Notes: generated by a model from the sequence alone, not told the origin. 64,000 bases of DNA from CAWDVB01 sp963824105 (GCA_963824105.1 CAWGNN010000010.1:248001-312000); one strand, 5' to 3'. Counted from the first letter of the stretch, positions 43,508 through 51,917 are shown. Translations and numbers: made by a program.

Positions 43508-44734
43508 GCCCTTGGTTCCGCCGGTCGTTCCACCGGTGGTGCTGCCGGACGTTCCGGCCGTCGTTCCACCGGTGGTGCTGCCGGACGTTCCGGCCGTCGT
43601 TCCACCGGGGGTGCCCGTCCCCGAGTCAGGTGCCAGCAGCCCTGGGGCTCCCGCGCCGATCCCGGACAATGTGTTTGGCAGACCAGGACTGGTATTGCGG
43701 GGCGCTGCTCCCGTCGAGGGAACGGTCTGTTTGGCGATATTCACCACGCTCGACGGGCGGGGGGAATTGGCCTCGACAGTGGTGTTCGCGCCGCCGACAA
43801 TCACCGCCACCGCTGTCACGGTGGCGACGCCAGCCGCGATCCCGGTCGCTGCCGCCGCGGCAGAGTGGCCGATGACGAAGTCCTTGGCCCGGTCGATGAA
43901 CCCCGTCGTCCCTGCCACGAGGCTGCCCTTGGCACCGGTGTACCCGAGTGCTGCGGTTCCGAGGACAACCGGGGCGATGATCGCCCGCAGGTCGCTGTTG
44001 ACGTCGGTGAGCTCGAGATACATAGCCGTGCAAGCGCGACATCCCTCGAGGTGCTCGCCGACCTTTGCGGAGTCCCGCTTCGACAGGCCCTTACGCACGA
44101 AGGCACCGAGGTGCTCGGTGGTCCAGCGGCAGTCCTCCGCGGGGGTGTCGGCCAAGTGAGCGTTGAGGAAGGCCTGCCGCAAGCCCTCACGGGCGCGATA
44201 GGCAAGTGCGGACACCGAGTTCGCGGTCATCCCCAGCAAGGGGGCGATATCAGCCGGTTTCTGGCCTTCCACCTCGATGTGCCAGAGCACCATCTGCCAC
44301 CGCTCCGGGAGCGTGGCGAACGCCTGGGCCGCGGCACCGGACTCGAAACCCTCGATGACGGTGTCCTGGAAGGGGATACCCGGATCGAAGGCGGTCATAT
44401 CGTCGGTGGTCGTCAACCGGGATGAAGCGCGCACCCGGTCGACGTGGAGGCGACGGATCGAGGTGAGCAAGTAGGCGCGGAATGCGACGTTCGGGCCGCC
44501 GCCGCCCTGTAGGACGCGCATCACCTTGGTGAACGCCTCCGAGACGAGGTCGTCTGAGTCGGGTCCTCGCACCAGTTGACGGGACAAGCGCCGAGCTGCG
44601 AAGACATGACGCTCGAAGAGCACTCCATAGGCTTCGAGATCTCCGCCGCGGACGCGCGAGATCAGCTCCGCGTCACTGGGAGCATCCAGCGCGGTCTGCG
44701 TAACTTTCGCGGGGGTCTCGGTCACGGTCTGCAA
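43130..44734 (-). CDS. ECF-like sigma factor fused to zinc finger, membrane segment and repeat linker (frameshifted)
   Basis: As read, 534 residues. Sigma region 2 (DAELISRVRGGDLEAYGVLF, DSDDLVSEAFTKVMRVLQGG) and region 4 (LPERWQMVLWHIEVEGQKPA, SVSALAYRAREGLRQAFL) come first, then a zinc-binding HLEGCRAC motif like that of anti-sigma factors, one membrane segment (GIAAGVATVTAVAVIVGG) and a Gly/Thr/Ser repeat. One base is missing near 43505, after which the frame turns into Pro/Ala/Arg repeats and stops at 43130. The repaired gene would run to 42762 with about 657 residues. Divergent from a degenerate GGDEF-like gene. Confidence 0.8.
   Translation of the reverse strand: MQTVTETPAKVTQTALDAPSDAELISRVRGGDLEAYGVLFERHVFAARRLSRQLVRGPDSDDLVSEAFTKVMRVLQGGGGPNVAFRAYLLTSIRRLHVDRVRASSRLTTTDDMTAFDPGIPFQDTVIEGFESGAAAQAFATLPERWQMVLWHIEVEGQKPADIAPLLGMTANSVSALAYRAREGLRQAFLNAHLADTPAEDCRWTTEHLGAFVRKGLSKRDSAKVGEHLEGCRACTAMYLELTDVNSDLRAIIAPVVLGTAALGYTGAKGSLVAGTTGFIDRAKDFVIGHSAAAAATGIAAGVATVTAVAVIVGGANTTVEANSPRPSSVVNIAKQTVPSTGAAPRNTSPGLPNTLSGIGAGAPGLLAPDSGTGTPGGTTAGTSGSTTGGTTAGTSGSTTGGTTGGTKGGPPAAPPAPRPAEPRAEPPAAPPAPRPAEPRAEPPAPRPAEPRAEPPAAPPAPRPAEPRVEPPEQAPPAAPPAEPRVVLPAAPPAEPPEQGHLAAPPAQPPAEPKVVLPEQAPRAAPPADRPVLT
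43140..43620. repeat. Degenerate tandem repeat in the sigma-factor linker
   Basis: About 480 bp of imperfect repeats with units such as GGTGCTGCCGGAGGTTCC and GGTTCCGCCGGACGTGGT on the plus strand, encoding Gly-Thr-Thr/Ser-Gly linkers on the minus strand. Units of about 21 to 51 bp recur. One copy lacks a T (GGAGGTCCGCCC at 43500-43510 against GGAGGTTCCGCCC elsewhere). Confidence 0.85.
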
Positions 44735-45076
44735 ATCCTGACGGTTGCCCGGCGGGGGCCGAGCGGCGCAGCGCCTCTACTGCACCTTCCTTGAGGCTAG
44801 CGGTAAGCCACGCCCCGTGGGGCGGTTCGCCAGAACTCGTCGGGAGCCCACATCAGCACCTGACCGGCACCTGAAGGGGGCGTACCCACTCGGCCGAGGA
44901 CCGGAGCCGATGCCTGAGCCTCCCAGGAACTTCGGAACCGGAGGAGGAAGTGCCTCTCATTCGCGTCACGACTCGCCGACTACCCCGTCCCATCTATAAG
45001 GCCCGGTCACCGACGTCCGGTCGCCTGATGAAGTCCACGGGCAAGCCGCCTGATGGGATCGGAGGGAGACACGCCG
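44735..45076. other. Divergent intergenic region without a recognised gene
   Basis: 342 bp between the sigma-factor fusion (minus) and the GGDEF-like gene (plus). It holds a small palindrome CGCCCCGTGGGGCG near 44811-44826 and a TATAAG -10-like element at about 44994. No convincing ORF. Confidence 0.5.
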
Positions 45077-45811
45077 ATGGTTGGGGCAATCAACACCTTC
45101 ACGAGGCGCTCATTCGACGGCTCGGATGTGCTGTCGCGATCGGTCAGGGACGCGTTGCCTGACGGGTTCGAGGCAGTCGCTGAGGCGCTCGCCCACGGCG
45201 AGAACCCGGCGCCGGCCTGCGAGGAGCGCGGCCGCACCGCCGTCCGAGATGGCGTCTCGCTCGGCGAGCTTCTGTCGGGTCTTCGGGAGACCTACCGGCT
45301 GCTCGACAGTGCAGAGCCGGATTTTGTCGCGACAGAAGCCCTTGCGGTCTCCTGGAGCGAGAGCACCCTTCAGTTCCTCCATGAGTTGTCCTGCGAGGAC
45401 CCGATCACGGGGCTGTCCAGCCAGCCGCACCTGCGGAGCCGGCTTGCCGACGCCTACCGCGGGGCCCAGCGGCGCGGAGAGGAAGTCGGGAACATCTCGG
45501 CGCTCGTGGTCGTAGAGCTACCGGCAGATGAAGATCGGAGCGTCGATCACTTCGAGCGGCTGCTGTGGCTGTCGCGGGCCGGGGAAGCGGTCCGGACGGT
45601 CTACTCCGGCGATGAGTCGATCGCCGCGCTCGGGACCAGTCGGGTCGCAGCTCTGGTCAGTCGGCACGCTGCGCTGGGAGCCTCGGTCTCCCTGTTGCGT
45701 GGGCTGTTGGGCGAGCTTCGCCTGCCCCACGGGAACCCACGGGTCTGGATCGAGGGGCTGCCACCGTCCTCGGACCTGGCCGGACGGCTGCTGGACGAGC
45801 TCGCCCGCTGA
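45077..45811 (+). CDS. Degenerate GGDEF-like protein
   Basis: About 244 residues. The N-terminal half is helical (RSVRDALPDGFEAVAEALAH, LLSGLRETYRLLD). The segment EDPITGLSSQPHLRSRLADA matches the opening of GGDEF domains (DPLTGLxNR), but no GG(D/E)EF active-site motif follows, so it cannot be a normal cyclase. ATG 45077 follows GGAGGGAG. Divergent from the sigma-factor fusion. Role unknown, perhaps regulatory. Confidence 0.7.
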   Translation: MVGAINTFTRRSFDGSDVLSRSVRDALPDGFEAVAEALAHGENPAPACEERGRTAVRDGVSLGELLSGLRETYRLLDSAEPDFVATEALAVSWSESTLQFLHELSCEDPITGLSSQPHLRSRLADAYRGAQRRGEEVGNISALVVVELPADEDRSVDHFERLLWLSRAGEAVRTVYSGDESIAALGTSRVAALVSRHAALGASVSLLRGLLGELRLPHGNPRVWIEGLPPSSDLAGRLLDELAR

Positions 45812-45869
45812 ACCTCGTCTACTGGCCTGGTTCGCTGGCCCCGCGTACTGGGCCTGGTTGAATTGGCTC

Positions 45870-46598
45870 ATGTGCGGCCGCTACGCGTCGAGCCGGCGCC
45901 CCGAAGACCTCGTGGAGGAGTTCGGGGTCGAGGCCACCCATGTCGCTCACGACCTCGGAGCCAACTACAACGTCGCCCCGACCCAGGACGTCTACGCCGT
46001 GCTTGAGCGGCATTCCACCAGCGAGCATCCTCGTGAACGCCAGTTGCGTACGCTGCGCTGGGGGTTGGTCCCCTCCTGGGCCAAGGACCCGTCGATCGGG
46101 AACCGGATGATCAACGCCCGGCGTGAGACCGTCCTGGACAAGCCGGCCTATCGGAGGGCCGCTCGGTCTCGACGGTGCCTCCTGCCTGCCGACGGCTACT
46201 ACGAGTGGTACGTCACCGAGGAGGTCGACGCCAAGGGCAAGCCCATCAAGCAGCCGTTCTTCATTCATCCGGCGGACGGATCGATTCTGGCCATGGCTGG
46301 GCTCTACGAGATCTGGGTCGACCCCACCCGGGCGGAGGACGATCCGGATCGCTTCCGCTGGACCTGCACCGTGCTCACGTCCGAGGCCGAGGACGACCTC
46401 GGACGGATCCACGACCGGATGCCGCTGCTCATCGAGCCGGACCGCTACGAGGCCTGGCTGGATCCCGGCAACGACGACGCCGAGACCGTCCTGGGCCTGC
46501 TCCTTCCCGCCGCTCCGGGGCGCCTCGAGGCCCATCCGGTGAGCAAAGCGGTGAACAACGTCCGCAACAACGGTCCGCAGCTGGTGGAGTCGGTATGA
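45870..46598 (+). CDS. SRAP-domain protein (YedK/HMCES family)
   Basis: Shields abasic sites in single-stranded DNA by forming a covalent bond through Cys2; 242 residues. It begins MCGRYASS with the catalytic Cys2; NYNVAPTQ, RMINARRET, PADGYYEW (active-site Glu) and the HDRMPLLI His motif follow. Overlaps the next gene by 4 bp. The mycobacterial equivalent, Rv3226c, also sits near aroA. Confidence 0.94.
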   Translation: MCGRYASSRRPEDLVEEFGVEATHVAHDLGANYNVAPTQDVYAVLERHSTSEHPRERQLRTLRWGLVPSWAKDPSIGNRMINARRETVLDKPAYRRAARSRRCLLPADGYYEWYVTEEVDAKGKPIKQPFFIHPADGSILAMAGLYEIWVDPTRAEDDPDRFRWTCTVLTSEAEDDLGRIHDRMPLLIEPDRYEAWLDPGNDDAETVLGLLLPAAPGRLEAHPVSKAVNNVRNNGPQLVESV

Positions 46599-47254
46599 GC
46601 GAGGTTCGCGAGGTGGACACCCGACACGGGATCGGTCGGCTCCATATCGACCGGGGTCGACGAGCCATGGCCACGCTCGTCCTCGGCCACGGAGCCGGCG
46701 GCGGTCCCGATGCCGTCGAGCTGGTGGCTCTCGCCCAGGAGCTACCGCGTCAGGGGATCACCTGTGTGCGGGCCGAGCAGCCGTGGCGCGTGGCCGGCCG
46801 CAGGATCGCGTCGGCGCCGCGCACGCTCGACGAAGCGTTGGAGGACATGGTCGGCTCCCTTCGCATCCGGGGGCCCCTCGTCCTGGGTGGCCGAAGTGCG
46901 GGCGCGAGGTCCGCCTGTCGGGTGGCGCGGAAGGTCGGAGCGGTCGGAGTAGTCGCCCTGGCCTATCCGCTGCACCCGCCGGGGAAGCCGGAGTCGTCGC
47001 GGATCGCCGAGCTCGAGGGCGCGGGGGTCCCGACCCTGGTGGTCCAGGGCGAGCGGGACACGTTCGGGCGGCCCGAGGAGTTCCCCGCCGGTGTCGAGCT
47101 CACCGTCGTACCCGGAGCCGACCACGCGATGCGTGTTCTGAAGCGCGGCGAGGTGGATCAGGACATGGCGCTGGCGGTCGTGGTCGAGGCCGTGCTGGAG
47201 TTCATCGTCCACGATGTCACCGGCGCGCCGGTGACCCGGGGGAATCAGGGCTGA
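46595..47254 (+). CDS. Alpha/beta hydrolase (KANL3/Tex30-like)
   Basis: A 219-residue hydrolase-fold protein. LVLGHGAGGGPDAVELVALA after the first strand, VLGGRSAGARSACRVA as the nucleophile elbow (G-R-S-A-G), ALAYPLHPPGKPESSR, and late VVPGADHAMRVLKRG with the His. Coupled to the SRAP gene by ATGA. Substrate unknown. Confidence 0.85.
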   Translation: MSEVREVDTRHGIGRLHIDRGRRAMATLVLGHGAGGGPDAVELVALAQELPRQGITCVRAEQPWRVAGRRIASAPRTLDEALEDMVGSLRIRGPLVLGGRSAGARSACRVARKVGAVGVVALAYPLHPPGKPESSRIAELEGAGVPTLVVQGERDTFGRPEEFPAGVELTVVPGADHAMRVLKRGEVDQDMALAVVVEAVLEFIVHDVTGAPVTRGNQG

Positions 47255-47309
47255 CCTCCCGTTGTTCCTCACGATGTGACGGCGACCCTTCTTTCCCCGG
47301 ATGCAGCGC

Positions 47310-47315
47310 TAGGCT
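47310..47315 (+). promoter_or_regulatory. -10-like element before sigR
   Basis: TAGGCT ends 8 nt before ATG 47324, in keeping with a leaderless or nearly leaderless transcript. No SigR-type GGAAT motif with the expected spacing was seen by eye. Confidence 0.4.
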
Positions 47316-47323
47316 GGTTGGCG

Positions 47324-47977
47324 ATGCCTGATTCTCGTGAGTCCGTTGGGGCCGCCCATTCCGTTGCCCAGTCCGCCGCCCAGTCCGCCGCTGAGACCGA
47401 AGCTGGACGAGCGGAGCGGTTCGAGCGCGACGCGCTGCCCTTCTTGGACCAGCTCTACTCCGCTGCGATGCGGATGACGCGCAACCCGCAGGACGCCGAG
47501 GATCTGGTTCAGGAGACCTTCGCCAAGGCCTTCGCGGCCTTCCACCAGTTCAAAGAGGGGACCAACCTCAAGGCCTGGCTCTACCGCATCCTGACCAACA
47601 CGTTCATCAACTCCTACCGCCGCAAGCAGCGCGAGCCGCAGCAGTCCGGCGGGGACGAGATCGAGGACTGGCAGCTCCACCACGCCGAGTCCCACAGTTC
47701 CACGGGGTTGAAGTCAGCGGAGATGGAGGCCTTGGCGCGGATCCCCGACAAGGACGTGCGTGAGGCCCTGGCTGCGCTTCCGGAGGACTTCCGCCTCGCG
47801 GTCTACCTCGCCGACGTCGAGGGCTTCCCGTACAAGGAGATCGCGGAGATCATGGGCACTCCGATCGGCACGGTCATGTCTCGGCTGCATCGGGGGCGAA
47901 AGCAGCTTCGCGAGATGTTGGCCGACTACGCGCGTGAGCGCGGTATTCGTGGCGCAGAGCAGGTGGAGGCGCGATGA
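47324..47977 (+). CDS. sigR: ECF sigma factor SigR/SigH
   Basis: Redox-stress sigma factor, about 217 residues. Region 2: LPFLDQLYSAAMRMTRNPQD, then AEDLVQETFAKAFAAFHQF; region 4: LAALPEDFRLAVYLADVEGF, PYKEIAEIMGTPIGTVMSRL. Start ATG 47324 gives MPDSRESVG; the longer reading to 47276 is unlikely. The gene overlaps rsrA by 4 bp, the conserved sigR-rsrA arrangement. Confidence 0.93.
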   Translation: MPDSRESVGAAHSVAQSAAQSAAETEAGRAERFERDALPFLDQLYSAAMRMTRNPQDAEDLVQETFAKAFAAFHQFKEGTNLKAWLYRILTNTFINSYRRKQREPQQSGGDEIEDWQLHHAESHSSTGLKSAEMEALARIPDKDVREALAALPEDFRLAVYLADVEGFPYKEIAEIMGTPIGTVMSRLHRGRKQLREMLADYARERGIRGAEQVEAR

Positions 47978-48249
47978 GTGACCAGGAACACCCGCACGCC
48001 AAGTGTGCGGAGGCTCTCGACCGGATGATCTTCTTCATCGACAACGAGGTCGACCAGATCGACCACGACGCGATCGCGCAACATCTCGATGACTGCGCAC
48101 CCTGCCTGGGGGAGTACGACGTGGAGCGTACGGTCAAGGCGATCGTCGCCCGGTCCTGCTCCGAGCACGCACCCGAGGCGTTGCGCGACCGGGTGTTGTT
48201 TCATCTGCGGGCCGCGCGGATCACGCTCCTGAGCGACGAACCCTCCTGA
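47974..48249 (+). CDS. rsrA: Zinc-binding anti-sigma factor RsrA
   Basis: A 91-residue ZAS-type anti-sigma factor. The HLDDCAPC motif gives the H-x3-C-x2-C zinc site, and additional cysteines lie at KCAEALDR and SCSEHAPE. Oxidation to disulfides would release SigR. Translationally coupled to sigR. Confidence 0.93.
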   Translation: MSDQEHPHAKCAEALDRMIFFIDNEVDQIDHDAIAQHLDDCAPCLGEYDVERTVKAIVARSCSEHAPEALRDRVLFHLRAARITLLSDEPS

Positions 48250-48257
48250 ACGAGAAT

Positions 48258-48281
48258 GGACCCCGGGCTAAGCCGGGGTCC
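48258..48281. terminator. Terminator between convergent rsrA and bL37 genes
   Basis: GGACCCCGG at 48258-48266 pairs with CCGGGGTCC at 48273-48281 around GCTAAG, followed by TT. Placed between two convergent genes and probably acts in both directions. Confidence 0.75.
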
Positions 48282-48291
48282 TTCACGCACG

Positions 48292-48366
48292 TCAGGCGTT
48301 GGGGCGCTTGCCGTGGTTGGCGCTCTTCTTACGGCGAGCGCGACGCTTGCGGCCGGTCTTCCCCAT
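48292..48366 (-). CDS. Ribosomal protein bL37-like, 24 residues
   Basis: A very short basic protein, MGKTGRKRRARRKK followed by SANHGKRPNA, with an ideal AAGGAG six bases before the ATG. The basic run and the ANHGKRPN end match, from memory, the actinobacterial large-subunit protein bL37 known from mycobacterial ribosomes. Too short for most gene finders. Confidence 0.75.
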   Translation of the reverse strand: MGKTGRKRRARRKKSANHGKRPNA

Positions 48367-48441
48367 GATCACTCCTTGTCTTGGGACCGGGCCATTCTGC
48401 CAGCCCTGCCGGTCGCCTAGCCAATTGGCAAGATGGTCCCC

Positions 48442-48816
48442 ATGACAGAACTGACGTTCGAGGTCACTCCGGCGGACACCGCTGAGACGCTCGGGTCCGG
48501 TGAGGTGCCGGTGCTGGCGACACCGCGGCTGCTCGCCTGGTGCGAGGCGGCGACCGTCGCGGAGGCCGCGGCGACGGACGGATGCGTGGGGTCGGGAGAA
48601 ACGTCGGTGGGCACCCGAATCGCTCTGGAGCACCTCGCCCCCTCCCCGGTCGGGGCCCGGCTGCGAGTTGCAGCGCGGATGGTGCACCGTGACGGACGGC
48701 TCTTGCGCTTCGAGGTGCGCGCGAGCGACGCCGACACCGACCAGGCCGTCGCCCACGGTGAGGTGACGCGGGTGGTCGTCGACCGGGAGCGCTTCCTCAG
48801 CCGGCTGGGTCGGTGA
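48442..48816 (+). CDS. Hotdog-fold thioesterase (FlK-like)
   Basis: A 124-residue thioesterase-like protein. LATPRLLAWCEAATVAEAAA matches the long helix of the hotdog fold, then TSVGTRIALEHLAPSPVGAR and RLLRFEVRASD. This pattern fits the fluoroacetyl-CoA thioesterase-like family, acting on small acyl-CoAs. ATG 48442 chosen over 48433. The last 20 bp overlap the convergent GNAT gene. Confidence 0.85.
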   Translation: MTELTFEVTPADTAETLGSGEVPVLATPRLLAWCEAATVAEAAATDGCVGSGETSVGTRIALEHLAPSPVGARLRVAARMVHRDGRLLRFEVRASDADTDQAVAHGEVTRVVVDRERFLSRLGR

Positions 48817-49300
48817 GCACCAGCCGGTAGGCGAGCAGGTCCACTTGGGCATTGGGCGACCAGTCCAGCTCCGGGACCCGGACGAACCCCATGGCTTCGT
48901 AGAGACGGTGCGCCGCACGCATCGTCGGGGCGCTGGAGAGCATCACCGCGCGATAGCCGAGCTCCCGTGACCGCTCGACGCAGAAGGAGGCAAGACCGGC
49001 TCCGATCCCTCGGCCGCGAGCCCCCGGGTCCACCCCGAGCATGCGGAACTCGCCCTCGCCGGGGGAGGAGATCTCGGCGGACTTCGAGCCGTTCGGGCAG
49101 AAGGTCACCGTCCCCAGGATCTCGCCGTCCTCATCGGCCACCACGACTTCGGAGTCTTCGGCCCGTCCCGCGACGTCGGAGAGGTGGCGCTCGTATCCGG
49201 TGCCGGTCGGGATCAGACCGTCCGCCAGGTAGGCGGCCACCAGCACCTCCGCGACCGCGCCATACTCCTCCGGCCGAGCCAGTCGATAGTCGACGCTCAT
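48797..49300 (-). CDS. GNAT-family acetyltransferase
   Basis: A 167-residue N-acetyltransferase. MSVDYRLARPEEYGAVAEVL at the start, acetyl-CoA-binding motif MLGVDPGARGRGIGAGLASF, and late AAHRLYEAMGFVRVPELDW. Its ATG overlaps the stop of the IlvG-like gene by one base (TGATG), so the two are coupled. Acceptor unknown. Confidence 0.9.
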   Translation of the reverse strand: MSVDYRLARPEEYGAVAEVLVAAYLADGLIPTGTGYERHLSDVAGRAEDSEVVVADEDGEILGTVTFCPNGSKSAEISSPGEGEFRMLGVDPGARGRGIGAGLASFCVERSRELGYRAVMLSSAPTMRAAHRLYEAMGFVRVPELDWSPNAQVDLLAYRLVLTDPAG

Positions 49301-50967
49301 CAGACTCCGTAGGTCGCGCGAGGGTAGACGGCGTTGACGTCGGTGATCACGTTGATCAGGTAGGGGACTCCGGAGGCGAAGGCCCGGTCGATCGCGGGGC
49401 CGATCTGCTCGGGGTCGGTTACCAGCTCGCCGGCTCCGCCGAGGGCCGTCACAACCTGGTCGTAGCGGGTCCGGTGGGCCAGGTCGGCGAGGACGTCGTA
49501 TCCGTACAGCATCTGCATCGGGCCCTTCTCCAGCCCCCAGGCGGAGTTGTTCCCGACGATCATCACCACCGGGAGGTTGTGCCGGACCAGTGTGTCGACG
49601 TCCATCAGGGAGAAGCCGGCCGCGCCGTCGCCGAGCAGGAGCACCACCTGGGACGACGGCCGGGCGAGCCGAGCGGCGATCGCGGCTCCGAGCCCGGCTC
49701 CCAGACAGCCGTACGGGCCGGGGTCGAGCCACCCTCCCGGGCGCTTGGGCTCCACGAACTTTCCGGCGAACGACACGAAGTCACCGCCGTCCCCGATCAC
49801 GACCGCGTCGTCGGCCAGCCGGGGCAGCAGCTCACCGTAGATGCGCGCAGGGTGTATCGGGTCCGCCGCCGCGGTCAGCAGCGCCGCGTCACGATCCACC
49901 GCGGCTGCGACGGCCCCCTGCAACTCCTCCACCCAGCCGCTCCAGTCGGGTATGTGCGCCACCTGCTGCACCGCGTCGACGAGCCCGTCGAGGATCTCGC
50001 TGAGGTCGCCGTGCGCGGACCCGGCCAACGTCACATGGCTGGCGACCTGGCCGGCGGAGTCGACCAGATGCACCACCCGTGCCGCCGGAGCGCCGTCCTT
50101 GCCGCCGAAGGCGCCGTAGCCCAGACGGAAGTCCAGGGGAGTTCCGACCACGATGACGAGGTCACTGGTGCCGAAGGCGAGCCCGCGCGCCTTGGTCGCC
50201 AGCAGCCGATGGCCCCCGGGGACCACGCCGCGGCCCATCCCGTTCGTGACCGCCGGCAGGCCCAGGGTCTCGACCAGGCGGAGCGCGGCGGCTTCCGCCC
50301 CGTCGCTCCAGACGTCGCTGCCGAGGACGACCACCGGACGCTGGGCATCGGCGAGCATCGTGCCGATCGCGCTGATGGCATCCGGATCGGGGTGGAGCGG
50401 GTCGGCGGGTGTGTAGGCCGGCCGGGCCGACTCGGCCGAGTCGAAGAAGGCATCCATGGCCACGTCGACGAAGGTCGGTCCGCGATGCGAGCTCCGGGCG
50501 AGTGTGAAGGCGTCGTTGACCAGAGCCCCGACCTCGGCGGCAGCGTGAGCCGTACGTGCCGACTTGGTCACCGGGGCGAGGAGTGGCGGATGATCGAGCT
50601 CCTGCAGGCTCCCCATGCCCCAGCGGCTATCGGGAGCCCGGCCACCCACGACCACCAGCGGCGAGCCGCTGAAGTAGGCCTGGGTGATCGGGCTTACCCC
50701 GTTAGTGACGCCGGGACCCGCGGTCAGCACAGCCAGACCAGGGATGCGGGTCAGCTTGCCCATTGCCTCGGCGGCGAACACGGCGGTCTGCTCGTGGCGC
50801 ACGTCGATCAACCGCAGCTGCGGATCGGTCTTGACTCCAGCGTCGTACATGGGGAAGACGTGGGCCCCGGAGAGAGTGAACATCGTGTCGACGCCGTGGG
50901 CGACGGCCGCGGCCAATGCGTGGTCACCGCCGTGTCCGGTCAGCGCTTCGGGAGAGTCATCTGCCAT
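49300..50967 (-). CDS. ThDP-dependent acetolactate synthase-like enzyme
   Basis: A 555-residue thiamin-diphosphate enzyme. Catalytic Glu region RLIDVRHEQTAVFAAEAMGK, GPGVTNGVSPITQAYFSGSP, central domain RPVVVLGSDVWSDGAE, and ThDP/Mg motif LLGDGAAGFSLMDVDTL with VGNNSAWGLEKGP. Closely resembles mycobacterial IlvG (Rv1820), from memory, whose substrate is uncertain. Coupled to the GNAT gene. Confidence 0.9.
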   Translation of the reverse strand: MADDSPEALTGHGGDHALAAAVAHGVDTMFTLSGAHVFPMYDAGVKTDPQLRLIDVRHEQTAVFAAEAMGKLTRIPGLAVLTAGPGVTNGVSPITQAYFSGSPLVVVGGRAPDSRWGMGSLQELDHPPLLAPVTKSARTAHAAAEVGALVNDAFTLARSSHRGPTFVDVAMDAFFDSAESARPAYTPADPLHPDPDAISAIGTMLADAQRPVVVLGSDVWSDGAEAAALRLVETLGLPAVTNGMGRGVVPGGHRLLATKARGLAFGTSDLVIVVGTPLDFRLGYGAFGGKDGAPAARVVHLVDSAGQVASHVTLAGSAHGDLSEILDGLVDAVQQVAHIPDWSGWVEELQGAVAAAVDRDAALLTAAADPIHPARIYGELLPRLADDAVVIGDGGDFVSFAGKFVEPKRPGGWLDPGPYGCLGAGLGAAIAARLARPSSQVVLLLGDGAAGFSLMDVDTLVRHNLPVVMIVGNNSAWGLEKGPMQMLYGYDVLADLAHRTRYDQVVTALGGAGELVTDPEQIGPAIDRAFASGVPYLINVITDVNAVYPRATYGV

Positions 50968-50990
50968 GGCAGGACGCTACCGCTGCCGGA

Positions 50991-51818
50991 CTAGGGCTTG
51001 GTCACGGCGACGCGGACCACCGGGAGCAGGCTCAACAGGAGGTCGCCACGGACGGCCGGTGCGGGCGAGTCCGCCGAGAGGGCGATGTAGAGGGCTCGCA
51101 GGAAGGAACGTGCGTTGCCCGATCGCTCGAACGGGTCCCTGCCGTCGTCGTCGAGGTGGGCGGCCTCAGCGATCCGGGCGACCCACGGCTCGAGAATCTT
51201 CAGCTCCACCAGGTCACGGTGCAGCGCGGACATCGCCGCCGCCGCCAGCGCGTCGTCCTCTCCGTGCAGGAACCGGTATGGCGTCGGCTGGGTCACCCGG
51301 TCCGCGACCACGTCGAGCAGGACCGTGAGCTCGAGCATCTGCATGCTCGGTGACTGGGCAAGCTCCTTCAGCGCCAGCCCGCCGTGGTGGCCGGCGCGGG
51401 CCCAACCCCCGCCTGGCACGAAGCCACGGGTGTCTTGTTCCCGGACCAGCCAACTCATCAGCGCGTCGCCCCAGCGATGGATGGTGCCCTCCGGGGTGAG
51501 TCGCTGCTCGTTGTCCCGGCGGATGCAGTGGGCCAGCACCAGGGCCGAGTAGCTGCGGCGGAAGACACTGTCGGTCCCGTCTTCTCCGAGTCCGGCGGTA
51601 AGCCCGGCGGTCATCCCGTCTCCGAGGGCGGTGAGCAGGTCGTCGTACACGCCCCTGTCGATCCAGTCTGTCAACGTGCCGGCAGCAAGGTCGGCACGGA
51701 CGTGGGGGTCGCGATCCCCGAGCATCCGGGTGAGCTCGATGGTCAGGTCGGGAAGGGGACGGTCGGCGGGAACGCTTCGCCCCTCGGCAGCCACGGACTC
51801 CCAGAACGCCGTATCCAT
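50991..51818 (-). CDS. DUF2785 protein
   Basis: About 275 residues, all-helical. TDWIDRGVYDDLLTALGDGM, RSYSALVLAHCIRRDNEQRL, DTRGFVPGGGWARAGHHGGL and FLRALYIAL are typical of DUF2785, whose function is unknown. Starts at ATG 51818; the longer reading to 52427 lies in shadow sequence over the kinase gene. 23 bp upstream of the IlvG-like gene. Confidence 0.82.
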   Translation of the reverse strand: MDTAFWESVAAEGRSVPADRPLPDLTIELTRMLGDRDPHVRADLAAGTLTDWIDRGVYDDLLTALGDGMTAGLTAGLGEDGTDSVFRRSYSALVLAHCIRRDNEQRLTPEGTIHRWGDALMSWLVREQDTRGFVPGGGWARAGHHGGLALKELAQSPSMQMLELTVLLDVVADRVTQPTPYRFLHGEDDALAAAAMSALHRDLVELKILEPWVARIAEAAHLDDDGRDPFERSGNARSFLRALYIALSADSPAPAVRGDLLLSLLPVVRVAVTKP

Positions 51819-51911
51819 GCCGGAGATGATTCCACGGCGCCGGGTGAAAGTTGACGGTTGCCCGAAACGGAGCGGGGGTCGTGCGGCCGCTGAAGGCTGC
51901 GTCCGACGCCA

Positions 51912-51917
51912 TAGTCT
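51912..51917 (+). promoter_or_regulatory. -10 element of a leaderless kinase gene
   Basis: TAGTCT ends 6 nt before GTG 51924, suggesting a leaderless transcript for the PdtaS-like kinase. Confidence 0.4.
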
